Positions 17,553-25,217 of a stretch of 64,000 bases of DNA are shown here, piece after piece. The stretch's first letter is position 1. Every line of letters starts with the position of its first letter. Location of the stretch: contig NZ_QENQ01000001.1 of assembly GCF_003096275.1 (NCBI RefSeq), forward strand, positions 1,315,297 through 1,379,296, read 5' to 3'. The translations under genes were made by a program, and so were the position numbers. This DNA comes from Sphingomonas pokkalii. Lineage in GTDB: Bacteria > Pseudomonadota > Alphaproteobacteria > Sphingomonadales > Sphingomonadaceae. A model generated the notes under the pieces. The model made no database searches. It was not told the DNA's origin and saw only the letters and a program-made list of their open reading frames with translations.

Positions 17553-18947
17553 ATGCAGCATGGCAAAGCAAGCTTCTTCGTAGGGATCGGCGGTTCGGGG
17601 ATGATGCCGCTGGCGATGATCCTCGCCGGCCGGGGCGCCCGGGTCTCGGGTTCGGACCGCAGCCTCGACGGCGGGCGGCTGGCGTCCAAGTTCGACTGGC
17701 TACGGTCGCGCGGCGTCGAGCTGTTCCCGCAGGACGGCAGCGGCGTGCAGTCGGCCGAGCAGGTGGTGGTCGCCTCCGCCGCGATCGAGCCCAGCGTGCC
17801 GGACATGGTGCGCGCCGCCGAGCTCGGCTGCGCACGGATGTCGCGCGCCGAGCTGCTGGCGAGCCTGTTCAACGCTTCCCCGCTGCCGATCGGCGTGGCG
17901 GGGACCAGCGGCAAGTCGACGGTGACCGGGATGATCGGCTGGATCCTCCACGCCTGCGGGCGCGATCCCACGGTGATGAACGGCGCGGTGATGAAGAATT
18001 TCGCGGGGCCGGATGCGCCGTTCGCGAGTGCGCTGGTGGGGGCGGGCGACGCCTTTGTCAGCGAGGTGGACGAGAGCGACGGCTCGATCGCCAATTACTG
18101 GCCGCGGATCGCGGTGCTCAACAATGTCAGCCTCGACCACAAGTCGCTGGAGGAATTGCGGCTGCTGTTCGGCGCGTTCGCGGGCAAGGCGGCGACGACG
18201 GTGGTCAATGTCGGCGATGCCGAAAGCGCCGCGCTGGCGGCGGGGCTCGACCGCGGACGCACGCTGACCTTTGCGGTCGAAGGCGAGGCGGATCTGACGG
18301 CGCGGAACCTGGCGCCGGAAGCCTTCGCGATCAGCTTCGACCTTGTCATGGGCGAGACGGTCCGCCGCGTGCGGTTGCAGGTGCCGGGACGGCACAATGT
18401 CGCGAATGCGCTGGCGGCGATCGGCGCGGCGACCGCGGCGGGGGTGTCGCTGGAGGATGCGTGCAAGGCGGTCGAGGGCTTTACCGGGCTGCGGCGGCGG
18501 TTCGAGCTGGTCGGCACGGCCGGCGGCGTGTCGGTGATCGACGATTTCGGGCACAACCCCGACAAGATCGCCGCGACCCTCGATACGCTCCACACCTTTC
18601 CGGGGCGGTTGCTGCTGCTGTTCCAGCCGCATGGCTATGGCCCGCTCAAGGTGATGCGGCGCGAACTGGTCGCGATGTTCGCGACGAAGCTGGGCGCAGA
18701 GGATCTTCTCGTGCTGCCGGACCCGGTCTACCAGGGCGGCACGGTGTCGCGCGAGGTGACCAGCGCCGACATCGTCACCGATGTCGCGGCGACCGGCGCG
18801 CAGGCGATCCACATCCCCGGCCGCGGGGCGGCGGCGGCGCATCTGGTGGCGCAGGCCCGCCCGGGCGACCGCATCGTGGTGATGGGCGCCCGCGACGATA
18901 CGCTCAGCCAGCTCGCCGAGGACATGGTGGCGCGGCTTTCCGGCTGA
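17553..18947 (+). CDS. mpl: Mur ligase family protein, probable Mpl (murein peptide ligase)
   Basis: A 464-residue MurC/Mpl-type ligase. It has the N-terminal Rossmann loop ([13 protein letters not shown]), the ATP loop [11 protein letters not shown], the central DESDGS and [13 protein letters not shown], and the C-terminal [10 protein letters not shown]. Mpl joins recycled L-Ala-gamma-D-Glu-meso-DAP to UDP-MurNAc. The P-loop reads GTSGKST, whereas MurC and Mpl usually have GTHGKTT, so a different ligand or an Mpl subgroup is possible. A longer start at 17514 directly abuts the LdcA start (CATATG); 17553 gives a normal N-terminus. Pairing with LdcA supports peptidoglycan recycling. Confidence 0.82.
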   Translation: MQHGKASFFVGIGGSGMMPLAMILAGRGARVSGSDRSLDGGRLASKFDWLRSRGVELFPQDGSGVQSAEQVVVASAAIEPSVPDMVRAAELGCARMSRAELLASLFNASPLPIGVAGTSGKSTVTGMIGWILHACGRDPTVMNGAVMKNFAGPDAPFASALVGAGDAFVSEVDESDGSIANYWPRIAVLNNVSLDHKSLEELRLLFGAFAGKAATTVVNVGDAESAALAAGLDRGRTLTFAVEGEADLTARNLAPEAFAISFDLVMGETVRRVRLQVPGRHNVANALAAIGAATAAGVSLEDACKAVEGFTGLRRRFELVGTAGGVSVIDDFGHNPDKIAATLDTLHTFPGRLLLLFQPHGYGPLKVMRRELVAMFATKLGAEDLLVLPDPVYQGGTVSREVTSADIVTDVAATGAQAIHIPGRGAAAAHLVAQARPGDRIVVMGARDDTLSQLAEDMVARLSG

Positions 18948-18982
18948 TCCTCCCCGGCACTCGGGCGAAATTGTGCATGTCA

Positions 18983-18990
18983 ACCACCCT
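18983..18990. repeat. Left 8-bp target-site duplication
   Basis: ACCACCCT immediately precedes the left transposon end, and the identical octamer follows the right end at 22407-22414. Eight base pairs is the duplication length known for the IS1595 family. Confidence 0.9.
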
Positions 18991-19013
18991 GGACATTATA
19001 TACATAACAAAGC
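18991..19013. repeat. Left terminal inverted repeat
   Basis: These 23 bases match the right end in inverted orientation with mismatches only at positions 10, 14 and 16. The first passenger start codon lies 38 bp inside, so the passenger promoter must overlap or lie very near this end. Confidence 0.9.
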
Positions 19014-19051
19014 TGGGTTGACGCCCTCGCCCAATCCGCTAGGTTCGCCAA

Positions 19052-19570
19052 GTGGAAATTCGAGCCTTCCTGAAAGCCCCAAAGCTCATCACTAAAGCGG
19101 GGCCGTGGAAGTGCGGCGCGGTCGATAGTAAAAACAAGATGCCGAAGACAGCCTTCCCGTTGGCGAGGAAGCGGAGCTTCATCCTTGGTAATCAGTGGTG
19201 GTGGAAGCTGGACCACTACGAGTGCGGCCCTATCACTGGGCGCATCTTGATCGCGTACCATCTGGAGAAGGCTAACTTCATCGCCTTCCTCGCGATCGAC
19301 AGTGCGCCCGACGAACTCGCCGTTGTTGCCTGCCTAGAGCACCACTACGATCACGGAAGCTGGCACTGGCACACAAAATGCGCCGACCTGAGTCAGTTTG
19401 CGACAGGTGCCACGCGGCAGCGAAATGGGGGGATTCGAATTCCGCCAAAAGGAGCGTACAGTCGAGCCCGACCGTATGAGATGGGACACATGGAGGCCGT
19501 GAATCGCGCCTATAAAGCCTTTAGGGTAGCGGACGCAGGCGGCGGCCAGGAACAAGGACGCTTGCTGTGA
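19052..19570 (+). CDS. Passenger gene 1: His/Trp-rich protein of unknown function
   Basis: A 172-residue, apparently cytoplasmic protein that I do not recognise. Notable clusters are NQWWWKLDHYECG and CLEHHYDHGSWHWHTKCADLS (about 109-129), where the His, Asp and Cys residues could bind metal or form an active site; this is a suggestion only. It has no signal peptide or membrane helix. The GTG start at 19052 lacks a clear ribosome-binding site. Its stop overlaps the next gene's GTG start (GTGA), implying translational coupling. A small uncharacterised protein just before a DUF1828 protein recalls the layout of other DUF1828 two-gene modules, hinting at a functional pair. Confidence 0.75.
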   Translation: MEIRAFLKAPKLITKAGPWKCGAVDSKNKMPKTAFPLARKRSFILGNQWWWKLDHYECGPITGRILIAYHLEKANFIAFLAIDSAPDELAVVACLEHHYDHGSWHWHTKCADLSQFATGATRQRNGGIRIPPKGAYSRARPYEMGHMEAVNRAYKAFRVADAGGGQEQGRLL

Positions 19571-20346
19571 AGGAACAGCTTTGTCGCGCCTTCTGCGATG
19601 ACATCACAGTCCGCGAGCTGCCGTTTGGCGTCGCGGTCAGCACTGGCTTTGCCTTCCCCGATGGTGATCGTATCGGCTTCTATGTAAAGCGCGAGGCGAG
19701 CGGACTATTCGAAATTCAAGATAGCGGCTTGGTATTCCCGAATTTGGAAGCAAGCGGGCTCGATCTGTCCAATAAATCGCGGGCGGAGGCTTTCGCCGAC
19801 CTTCAGGCAGAGTATGGCGTCACCTTGGATGAGGATGACCGCGAGTTTCGTCTGTCGCGTATAGCTGAGAACGAGCTGCCGAGCGCCTCGCTACGCTTCA
19901 TTTCCTTCATGCTGCGCGTAAACGATCTTTTGCTTCTGTCGGAGGATCGCGTTGCGAGCACTTTCCGCCTAGACGTTCAGCGTATGCTAACTGAGCAGAT
20001 TGGCGACCGCGCCGTCATCCTGGAAGGCGCCCCGATCTCGCCAGACCTGTCGGACTTCGTGCCCGACTTTGTGGTGAGGCACGGCGAGAAACCGCCAGTT
20101 GCAGTGTTCCTCGGAACCAGCGACGCGCGCATTCTTGAGGCTCTGTACGTGCAGATGCGGGCGGAGCACGAGGAGCATCTAGACGTGCAGATCCTTGCGC
20201 TGCTTGAGCGCGAGAAGTCGATAACGGCGAAGGTTCGCCAGCAAGCTACAAACCGTTTGTCAGGGGTGCTACATTTCAGAGGTGATGAAGCTGGGGCTAT
20301 TGGTCGCGTCGCTAAGATTGCAGGAGTGCCCCATGCCCTCCACTGA
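19567..20346 (+). CDS. Passenger gene 2: DUF1828/DUF1829-type protein
   Basis: A 259-residue protein. Residues 1-90 fit DUF1828: VRELPFGVAVSTGFAFPDGD, then IGFYVKREASGLFEIQDSG, then an aspartate-rich LDEDDREFRLSR. The C-terminal half (FVPDFVVRHGEKPPVAVFLG through ILALLEREKSITAKVRQQAT) resembles the DUF1829 region often attached to it, with an acidic/lysine pattern (PDF, VAVFLG) faintly like a restriction-endonuclease fold. The biochemical function of these domains is not established as far as I know. The GTG start is coupled to gene 1, and the reading frame runs 14 bp into gene 3. Confidence 0.78.
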   Translation: MKEQLCRAFCDDITVRELPFGVAVSTGFAFPDGDRIGFYVKREASGLFEIQDSGLVFPNLEASGLDLSNKSRAEAFADLQAEYGVTLDEDDREFRLSRIAENELPSASLRFISFMLRVNDLLLLSEDRVASTFRLDVQRMLTEQIGDRAVILEGAPISPDLSDFVPDFVVRHGEKPPVAVFLGTSDARILEALYVQMRAEHEEHLDVQILALLEREKSITAKVRQQATNRLSGVLHFRGDEAGAIGRVAKIAGVPHALH

Positions 20347-20473
20347 GGAAGATGACGTACTCCGCAGGATGCTAAGCACCCCGCCAAGACGGCATGAACC
20401 GCTTACGGAGCCAAGCGAGCCTCGGCGGCGAGGGCGGCCGATCAGCAACGATGGTCGGACGAAACAGCCTTGA
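20333..20473 (+). CDS. Passenger gene 3: 46-residue basic small protein
   Basis: A short frame with the best ribosome-binding site of the operon, AGGAG ending 6 bases before the ATG at 20333. The product is MPSTEEDDVLRRMLSTPPRR followed by a proline/arginine-rich tail with RRRGRP, an AT-hook-like core. It overlaps the end of gene 2 by 14 bp, and its TGA overlaps the TTG start of gene 4. It could be an antitoxin-like or DNA-binding peptide, or a coupling leader for gene 4; neither is proven. Confidence 0.6.
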   Translation: MPSTEEDDVLRRMLSTPPRRHEPLTEPSEPRRRGRPISNDGRTKQP

Positions 20474-20814
20474 ACGCAAACGCTCTGGTTCAAACAAGCG
20501 ACGCCGTCGCTGTTGCCGCTCAGATTGGGAGGCTGGATTTTATATCTGCGCTCCTCGCCGTGATCGCTCTGCTTCTTGGCTTGGGAGCCATTCCCCTGTT
20601 TGTCCACCTTCGAACAAGGGCAAAGGAGGTCGCAACCGCCGCTGTCAATGAGCGCATGGCGGAGCTAGAGGGACGCCTGGAGGCGGAAGCCATCCTAAAA
20701 ATGGAGGAGATGCTACCTATATTGGTGGCGCAGTATCGGGAGCTAGCCCAGAACTCCGTGACTGAAGCTCAGGGTAATGGTATTGCAGATGCACAGGATG
20801 ATCCACAGCCATGA
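20470..20814 (+). CDS. Passenger gene 4: single-pass membrane protein with coiled coil
   Basis: A 114-residue protein starting at TTG (20470), inside the stop of gene 3 (TTGA). One hydrophobic helix spans about residues 25-47 (ISALLAVIALLLGLGAIPLF). A long charged helix follows (TRAKEVATAAVNERMAELEG and onward to about residue 95), probably a cytoplasmic coiled coil. The family is not recognised. Its ATGA overlap with the metallopeptidase gene suggests co-translation in fixed ratio. A membrane anchor that senses or recruits the peptidase is one possible reading. Confidence 0.72.
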   Translation: MNANALVQTSDAVAVAAQIGRLDFISALLAVIALLLGLGAIPLFVHLRTRAKEVATAAVNERMAELEGRLEAEAILKMEEMLPILVAQYRELAQNSVTEAQGNGIADAQDDPQP

Positions 20815-21299
20815 CGACCCTCTATTCCGTTATCGCTGAAGCGCAGAGGAACGCGCCAGTGGACCCGGCCGCACTTGCCCGAAAGCTCGGGATCGCAGTC
20901 AAGCCGATGTTGCTGGATGATGATATGTCTGGAGCACTGGTGAAAGTCACGCCTGACAAGTACGAGATACAAGTCAATGCCCTTCACCCCGAAACGCGTC
21001 AGCGATTCACGATAGCTCATGAACTCGGCCATTATGTTCATCACCGAGCGCTTTTGGGCGAAGGCGTTAACGACAATCGTGCTTACCGCACCACGCAGGG
21101 TGACAAGTTATTCAACCCGAAAATTGGACCAAAGCAGGAAACCGAAGCTAACCGATTTGCGGCTTCGCTTTTAATGCCTGCAGCGGCAGTTGAGCGCTTG
21201 CGTGCTGAAGGAATGACTACAGCCCAAATGGCTAGCCATTTGGGCGTTTCCCAGCATGCAATGTCGATCCGCCTAGGCGTGCCCTACGAACCTGCCTAG
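20811..21299 (+). CDS. Passenger gene 5: ImmA/IrrE-type zinc metallopeptidase
   Basis: A 162-residue protein with the zinc signature HELGHYVHH (HExxH) preceded by RQRFTIAHE, and a downstream EANRFAASLLMP supplying the third ligand, the standard ImmA/IrrE (DUF955) arrangement. The C-terminus (TTAQMASHLGVSQHAMSIRLG) is a helix-turn-helix-like helix pair. Such peptidases usually cleave a specific repressor; ImmA cuts the ICEBs1 repressor and IrrE triggers the Deinococcus damage response. The partner repressor is not obvious here, so genes 3 or 4 or an unlinked protein may be the target. Its ATG overlaps the stop of gene 4. Confidence 0.9.
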   Translation: MTTLYSVIAEAQRNAPVDPAALARKLGIAVKPMLLDDDMSGALVKVTPDKYEIQVNALHPETRQRFTIAHELGHYVHHRALLGEGVNDNRAYRTTQGDKLFNPKIGPKQETEANRFAASLLMPAAAVERLRAEGMTTAQMASHLGVSQHAMSIRLGVPYEPA

Positions 21300-21397
21300 G
21301 TAAAGCGCTACTCGCGGGGAATCACTCTGGAGGCAGCATCCATCGAGTGCCGCAAGCCCCGCCCTTGAAGGCGCGCTTACGGCCTAGCGCCGGATGC

Positions 21398-22357
21398 TTA
21401 GGCTGCGAGGCTAGAAGTCCGCCGATAGGTCAGGCGTTTCCCCGCGATGCCGCGCAAAGCGATCTCGCAGCGCTCGTCATCGTTCACACCGAGCGCAGCG
21501 CGATGCGAGTAACGGAAATCAAACTCGCGAAGATAGCGCTGCAGGTGCTGCGACCCGCAGTGCTGATACACGCCCTTCATACCGCGTTTGAAAATGCCGA
21601 AGAAGCCTTCGATGGTGTTGGTGTGAATGTCGGTGCCCTGGCGTACGTACTCACCGCGAGCGTGCGCCACTGACTGGTGGCCGCCGTCGAAGCGCACGCC
21701 AAGGCCGCGATAATGGCGCGCTTCATCCGTTACGATGCGGCTGTCCTTGGCAACGTGCTGCTCAAGAATCGGCGCGATGCTCTTGAGGCTGAAATTGCCG
21801 GTGAACACGACCGAGGTGGCGCGGCCGGTGACGCGATCGACCAGCGACACGATCTTGTTCATGTTGTGGATCGCCATACGGCTTTCGCCAGGAACGCGAC
21901 CGATAAAGGTCTCGTCAACCTCGACAGTGCCACCATTGCCGCCCATCGGGCCGTTGTCATCGAGAACCATCGCTTCACGGATGCGGTGAGCCATGAACCA
22001 CGCGGTCTTGTAGGTCACGCCAAGCATGCGGTGTAGCTGGTGGGCAGAAATGCCCTTCTTACTCGCGACCATGAGGTGCGTTGCGAGAAGCCACTTGTTG
22101 AGCGGAACCTTGCTGTCAGCGAACACCGTACCAACGGTCACGGTGAACTGCCCACGGCACCCGTTGCACTGAAGCACGCCAGCGCGAAGCTTGCCTTCGG
22201 GATGCGCCTTGGACGGTTTTCCGCGTTGGGCAGGGAGCCGCTTCGCTTCCAACGAACCGCAGTGAGGGCAGACGGGACCTTGCGGCCAGCGTAGCGCTTC
22301 AAGATGCTCGCGCGCCGCGTTCTCGTCTGTGAAGTGGGGAGCGGTGAGGTTCGTCAT
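21398..22357 (-). CDS. IS1595-family transposase
   Basis: A complete 319-residue DDE transposase with the IS1595/ISXO2-like layout. An N-terminal zinc ribbon (CPHCGS then CNGC, about residues 34-68) precedes a helical DNA-binding part (NKWLLATHLMVASKKGISAH). The catalytic core has VEVDETFIG, IVTDEARHY and HTNTIEGFFGIFKRGMKGVY, where the third acidic position is embedded in the family's N-x-x-E form. It ends FRYSHRAALG and following. No frameshift or stop is present, so the element may be autonomous. It is convergent with the passenger operon, leaving a 98-bp gap in which nothing else is evident. Confidence 0.95.
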   Translation of the reverse strand: MTNLTAPHFTDENAAREHLEALRWPQGPVCPHCGSLEAKRLPAQRGKPSKAHPEGKLRAGVLQCNGCRGQFTVTVGTVFADSKVPLNKWLLATHLMVASKKGISAHQLHRMLGVTYKTAWFMAHRIREAMVLDDNGPMGGNGGTVEVDETFIGRVPGESRMAIHNMNKIVSLVDRVTGRATSVVFTGNFSLKSIAPILEQHVAKDSRIVTDEARHYRGLGVRFDGGHQSVAHARGEYVRQGTDIHTNTIEGFFGIFKRGMKGVYQHCGSQHLQRYLREFDFRYSHRAALGVNDDERCEIALRGIAGKRLTYRRTSSLAA

Positions 22358-22383
22358 GCGGATTATATACCCGCATCAGGGAT

Positions 22384-22406
22384 GCTTTGTAAAGTACATA
22401 ATGTCC
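22384..22406. repeat. Right terminal inverted repeat
   Basis: Inverted copy of the left end, with 20 of 23 positions identical. It lies 26 bp upstream of the transposase start codon and so probably overlaps its promoter. Confidence 0.9.
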
Positions 22407-22414
22407 ACCACCCT
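22407..22414. repeat. Right 8-bp target-site duplication
   Basis: ACCACCCT, identical to 18983-18990. The T at 22414 is also the first base of a consensus -35 box, TTGACA (22414-22419), so the downstream operon's promoter survives the insertion. Confidence 0.9.
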
Positions 22415-22443
22415 TGACATGTAAAGCGTGGTTGACGTAAAGC
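22414..22443 (+). promoter_or_regulatory. Right half of a palindromic control region split by the transposon
   Basis: The sequence has TTGACATGTAAAGC and then TTGACGTAAAGC as a near direct repeat, plus GTGGTTGAC at 22428-22436. The perfect complement GTCAACCAC lies across the transposon at 18979-18987. In the reconstructed uninterrupted site these arms are 16 bp apart. They probably formed an operator for the XRE regulator encoded downstream. Confidence 0.6.
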
Positions 22444-22473
22444 TTACTTGTCTGATTAGCAAGGAGGCTTTAC

Positions 22474-22887
22474 ATGCTCTCTCGTACTCCGGCTGCCCGG
22501 CGCTACATCAAGCGCTTCGTGCCGACGATGATTGCCTATGTCGTGCTGGTGATGGCGACGAGCCTCATCGTCGCAAAACTCCACCCCGCCGGCGCCGCCC
22601 TTGTGGCGCTCTCGATCCTGCCTGCGCTGCCGATCCTCGGCATCCTGCTGGTGATAGGCCTGTATGTCAGGGAAGAGAGCGACGAGTATGTGCGCCAGCG
22701 CCTCGTCATCGCGATGCTGTTCGGCATCGGGGTGGTGCTGGCAGTGGCGACGGTGCTGGGGTTCCTCCAGATCTATCAGGCGATCGGCCAGATCGATGTG
22801 TTTTGGGCGTTCCCGCTGTGGTGCGCCAGTTGGGGGCTTGCCCAGTGCGCGATGGCCTGGCGCGATCGGGCGGGAGGCGAGGCATGA
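22474..22887 (+). CDS. Four-helix membrane protein paired with an XRE regulator
   Basis: A 137-residue inner-membrane protein with about four hydrophobic helices (TMIAYVVLVMATSLIVA, VALSILPALPILGILLVIGL, LVIAMLFGIGVVLAVATVLG, FWAFPLWCASWGLAQCAMAW). The conserved EESDEYVRQRLV loop occurs between helices two and three. AAGGAGG precedes the ATG. Its stop overlaps the ATG of the XRE gene (ATGA). Homologous membrane/XRE pairs are common in sphingomonads and xanthomonads and are uncharacterised. Confidence 0.82.
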   Translation: MLSRTPAARRYIKRFVPTMIAYVVLVMATSLIVAKLHPAGAALVALSILPALPILGILLVIGLYVREESDEYVRQRLVIAMLFGIGVVLAVATVLGFLQIYQAIGQIDVFWAFPLWCASWGLAQCAMAWRDRAGGEA

Positions 22888-23093
22888 ACAACCGCCTCCG
22901 CGTGCTCCGCGCCGAGCGCGCGTGGAGCCAGCAGGATCTTGCCGAACGGCTGGAGGTGTCGCGCCAGAGCGTCAACGCCATCGAGACCGGGCGCTACGAT
23001 CCCTCGCTGCCGCTCGCCTTCAAGATCGCCGATCTGTTCGGTCTCGCCATCGAAGACATCTTCCTCAACCCCGCCAAGGAGCAGGACCAATGA
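22884..23093 (+). CDS. Small XRE-family helix-turn-helix regulator
   Basis: A 69-residue Cro/C1-type regulator. The helix-turn-helix reads WSQQDLAERLEVSRQSVNAI, and the end of the protein is FKIADLFGLAIEDIF followed by a short tail, typical of the YozG-type single-domain family. It overlaps the membrane-protein gene (ATGA) and the following hydrolase gene, making a coupled three-gene operon. It probably controls its own operon through the TTGACrTGTAAAGC-like sites upstream, now partly displaced by the transposon. Confidence 0.92.
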   Translation: MNNRLRVLRAERAWSQQDLAERLEVSRQSVNAIETGRYDPSLPLAFKIADLFGLAIEDIFLNPAKEQDQ

Positions 23094-24034
23094 TGCACGC
23101 CCTTTGCTTTGCCGCGTCGCGCGTTTCCACCGGCCGGTGGCTGGCCATGGCCGTGGCGCTCGCCGCCGCCAATATGTCGTCGCACAGCCATGGCGCGCCG
23201 GCGCCCGTCGCTGCCGCTGCAGATACGATGGTGCAGATGGCGCATATCTCGGTGCAGGTCGTCGGGCAGGGCAGTTCGGTGATCCTGATCCCCGGCCTGT
23301 CCAGCCCGCGCGCGACCTGGGACGGGGTGGTGCCGGCGCTTGCCAAGAACCACCGCGTCTATCTGGTGCAGGTGAACGGCTTTGGCGGCGACGATCCGCG
23401 CGGCAACCTCCAGCCCGGCATCCTCGACGGCATCGTCGACGATCTCCACACGCTGATCACGGGCGCCAAGCTGGGCGCGGTGCCGCTAGTCGGGCATTCG
23501 ATGGGCGGGCTGGTCTCGCTGATGCTGGCGCGGGCCCATCCGGAGGACGTGCAAAAGGCGCTGATCGTCGATGCGCTGCCGTTCATCGGCGCGATCTTCG
23601 CACCGGCCGCGACGGCCGAGATGCTCAAGCCCCAGGCAGAGATGATGCGCAACCAGATGGCCAGCCTCTATGGCAAGCCGTTCCCGGATGCGGTGGGACA
23701 GATGATCGCGCAGCAAAATGCACTGAAGCCTGCCTCCCGCGCGACGCTTGCCGGCTGGTCGGCCAAGGCGGACATGCGGGTGAGCGGTCAGGCGCTGTAT
23801 GAGGATATGACCACCGATCTGCGGCCCGAACTGGCGAAGATCGCAGCACCCATCACCGTGCTGGTGCCGTGGACCGATGCGCGGGGCGGGGAGGCGTCGG
23901 TGCTGGGCATGTATCGCGCGCAATATGCGGGTGCGCCGAAGGTGACGATCCAGGGTGTCGGCGACAGCGGGCATTTCATCATGCTCGACCAGCCCGAGAT
24001 ATTCGCCCGGCGGCTGGCAGAATTCCTGGGCTAA
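23090..24034 (+). CDS. Alpha/beta hydrolase, secreted or membrane-anchored
   Basis: A 314-residue alpha/beta-hydrolase fold protein. The nucleophile elbow is VGHSMGG, the oxyanion strand VILIPGLSSPRATWD, and the catalytic His lies in GVGDSGHFIMLDQP near the end. The catalytic Asp is plausibly the one in the strand region TVLVPWTDARGG. An N-terminal hydrophobic segment (RWLAMAVALAAANMSSHSHG) suggests export. The ATG at 23090 overlaps the XRE stop. The substrate is unknown; co-transcription with the membrane/XRE pair suggests a shared role. Confidence 0.88.
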   Translation: MMHALCFAASRVSTGRWLAMAVALAAANMSSHSHGAPAPVAAAADTMVQMAHISVQVVGQGSSVILIPGLSSPRATWDGVVPALAKNHRVYLVQVNGFGGDDPRGNLQPGILDGIVDDLHTLITGAKLGAVPLVGHSMGGLVSLMLARAHPEDVQKALIVDALPFIGAIFAPAATAEMLKPQAEMMRNQMASLYGKPFPDAVGQMIAQQNALKPASRATLAGWSAKADMRVSGQALYEDMTTDLRPELAKIAAPITVLVPWTDARGGEASVLGMYRAQYAGAPKVTIQGVGDSGHFIMLDQPEIFARRLAEFLG

Positions 24035-24038
24035 ACGC

Positions 24039-24266
24039 TCAGCTTTTGGCGGAGGCGATCAGCAGGATCAGTGCGGCGAGGCCGATCGCCACCGCCTGGA
24101 ACAGGATGCGCTTCTGCATCAGCTTGTTCGATCGGATCGCGCGTTCGCTGGGGCCGGTGCCTTCCAGATCCTGACTGGTCGTGCCGGCCATGGTGACCAG
24201 CCCTTTGATAAGGAAGAACAGCGTCGTCAGGACTGCTGCAATGAACAGGATCGCCAGGAACACCAT
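24039..24266 (-). CDS. Twin-transmembrane small protein, HIG1-like
   Basis: A 75-residue protein with two membrane helices (FLAILFIAAVLTTLFFLI and LFQAVAIGLAALILLIA) joined by a loop ending RSNKLMQKRI. The R-S-N-K-L-M motif before helix two is typical of the alphaproteobacterial HIG1-domain small proteins; mitochondrial relatives assist cytochrome oxidase. It lies 9 bp downstream of the gluQRS stop codon's mirror position on the same strand, so the direction of transcription here is gluQRS then 24266 downstream. Confidence 0.82.
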   Translation of the reverse strand: MVFLAILFIAAVLTTLFFLIKGLVTMAGTTSQDLEGTGPSERAIRSNKLMQKRILFQAVAIGLAALILLIASAKS

Positions 24267-24275
24267 AGCGGGAAC

Positions 24276-25118
24276 CTACGCCTGTATTGCGGCGAAGCCA
24301 ACCGGTACTTCCCCTTTGCGCAGTTTGTCGGCGAGTGCGCGGCCATCCTCCCCCACCAGCCGCAACGATTCGAGCGTCGGCGCGCCGTGCCGCTTGGCCA
24401 GGCGGGTGCCGTCCGGGCCGGTGAGCAGCGCGTGGTGGCGATAGTCGGGCGTCGGCAGGCCGAGCAGCGCCTGGAGCAGGCGGTGGACATGGGTGGCGGC
24501 GAACAGGTCCGCGCCCCGCACGACATGGGTGATGCCCTGCGCCGCATCGTCGACCGTGACGGCGAGGTGATAGCTGGCGGGTGCATCCTTGCGAGCGAGG
24601 ATCACGTCGCCATGGGCCAGCGGATCGGCGGCGATGGTGCCGGCATGGGCGTCGTGCCAGGTCAGCGGGCCGGTGCGCGCTGCCGCTGCCGCCATGTCGA
24701 GCCGCCAGCTATGCGGCCGGGCGAGGTCGGGCGCGACGAGGCTGCGGCAGGTGCCGGGATAGAGCGGGCCATCGGGACCGTGCGGGGCCGAGAGACTCGC
24801 GGCGATATCGGCGCGGGTGCAGAAACAGGGATAGAGCAGGCCCAGGGCCCGCAGCCGATCGAGCGCGGCCTGGTAACGGGGCAGGCGCTGCGACTGGAAG
24901 ACCGGCGGTTCATCCCAGCGAAGCCCCAGCCAGTCGAGATCGGTCAGGATCGCCGCCACATGCTCGGGCCGCGAACGGGTGCCGTCGATATCCTCGATAC
25001 GCAGCGTGAAGCGGCCGCCATGCGCTCTCGCGAAATCATGCGCCTGGAGCGCCGAGAACGCATGGCCGAGATGGAGGCGACCGGTGGGGCTGGGAGCGAA
25101 ACGAGTGTGGATATCCAT
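24276..25118 (-). CDS. gluQ: Glutamyl-Q tRNA(Asp) synthetase
   Basis: A 280-residue truncated glutamyl-tRNA synthetase homologue lacking the anticodon-binding domain. It glutamylates the queuosine base in the wobble position of tRNA-Asp. The class I signature is RFAPSPTGRLHLGHAFSAL (HIGH as HLGH), and the second motif appears as RLAKRHG. The CFCTR and later GTCR cysteines fit the zinc site. Its length matches GluQRS. It is followed on the same strand after 9 bp by the small HIG1-like gene. Confidence 0.93.
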   Translation of the reverse strand: MDIHTRFAPSPTGRLHLGHAFSALQAHDFARAHGGRFTLRIEDIDGTRSRPEHVAAILTDLDWLGLRWDEPPVFQSQRLPRYQAALDRLRALGLLYPCFCTRADIAASLSAPHGPDGPLYPGTCRSLVAPDLARPHSWRLDMAAAAARTGPLTWHDAHAGTIAADPLAHGDVILARKDAPASYHLAVTVDDAAQGITHVVRGADLFAATHVHRLLQALLGLPTPDYRHHALLTGPDGTRLAKRHGAPTLESLRLVGEDGRALADKLRKGEVPVGFAAIQA

Positions 25119-25217
25119 GAATCCGGCTCTTGACCGCGAGTCGCGGCATATGCTGTCATGCGGGCGTCACGCTTCTGCGCAAGAGGCGAGGCACCGAAAT
25201 CGAGGGTGAGGGACCGC

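Larger units (their letters stand above)
18991..22406. mobile_element. IS1595-family transposon with five passenger genes
   Basis: This 3416-bp element is bounded by terminal inverted repeats that match at 20 of 23 positions: the left end begins GGACATTATATACATAACAA and the right end, read inward, begins GGACATTATGTACTTTACAA. A perfect 8-bp duplication, ACCACCCT, flanks it. A complete IS1595-type transposase faces inward from the right end. The left 2.3 kb holds five overlapping same-strand genes unrelated to transposition. Carriage of passenger genes is known in this family. Removing one octamer copy restores a palindromic sequence, direct evidence of a clean insertion. Intact ends and transposase suggest recent, perhaps current, mobility. 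Confidence 0.93.
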
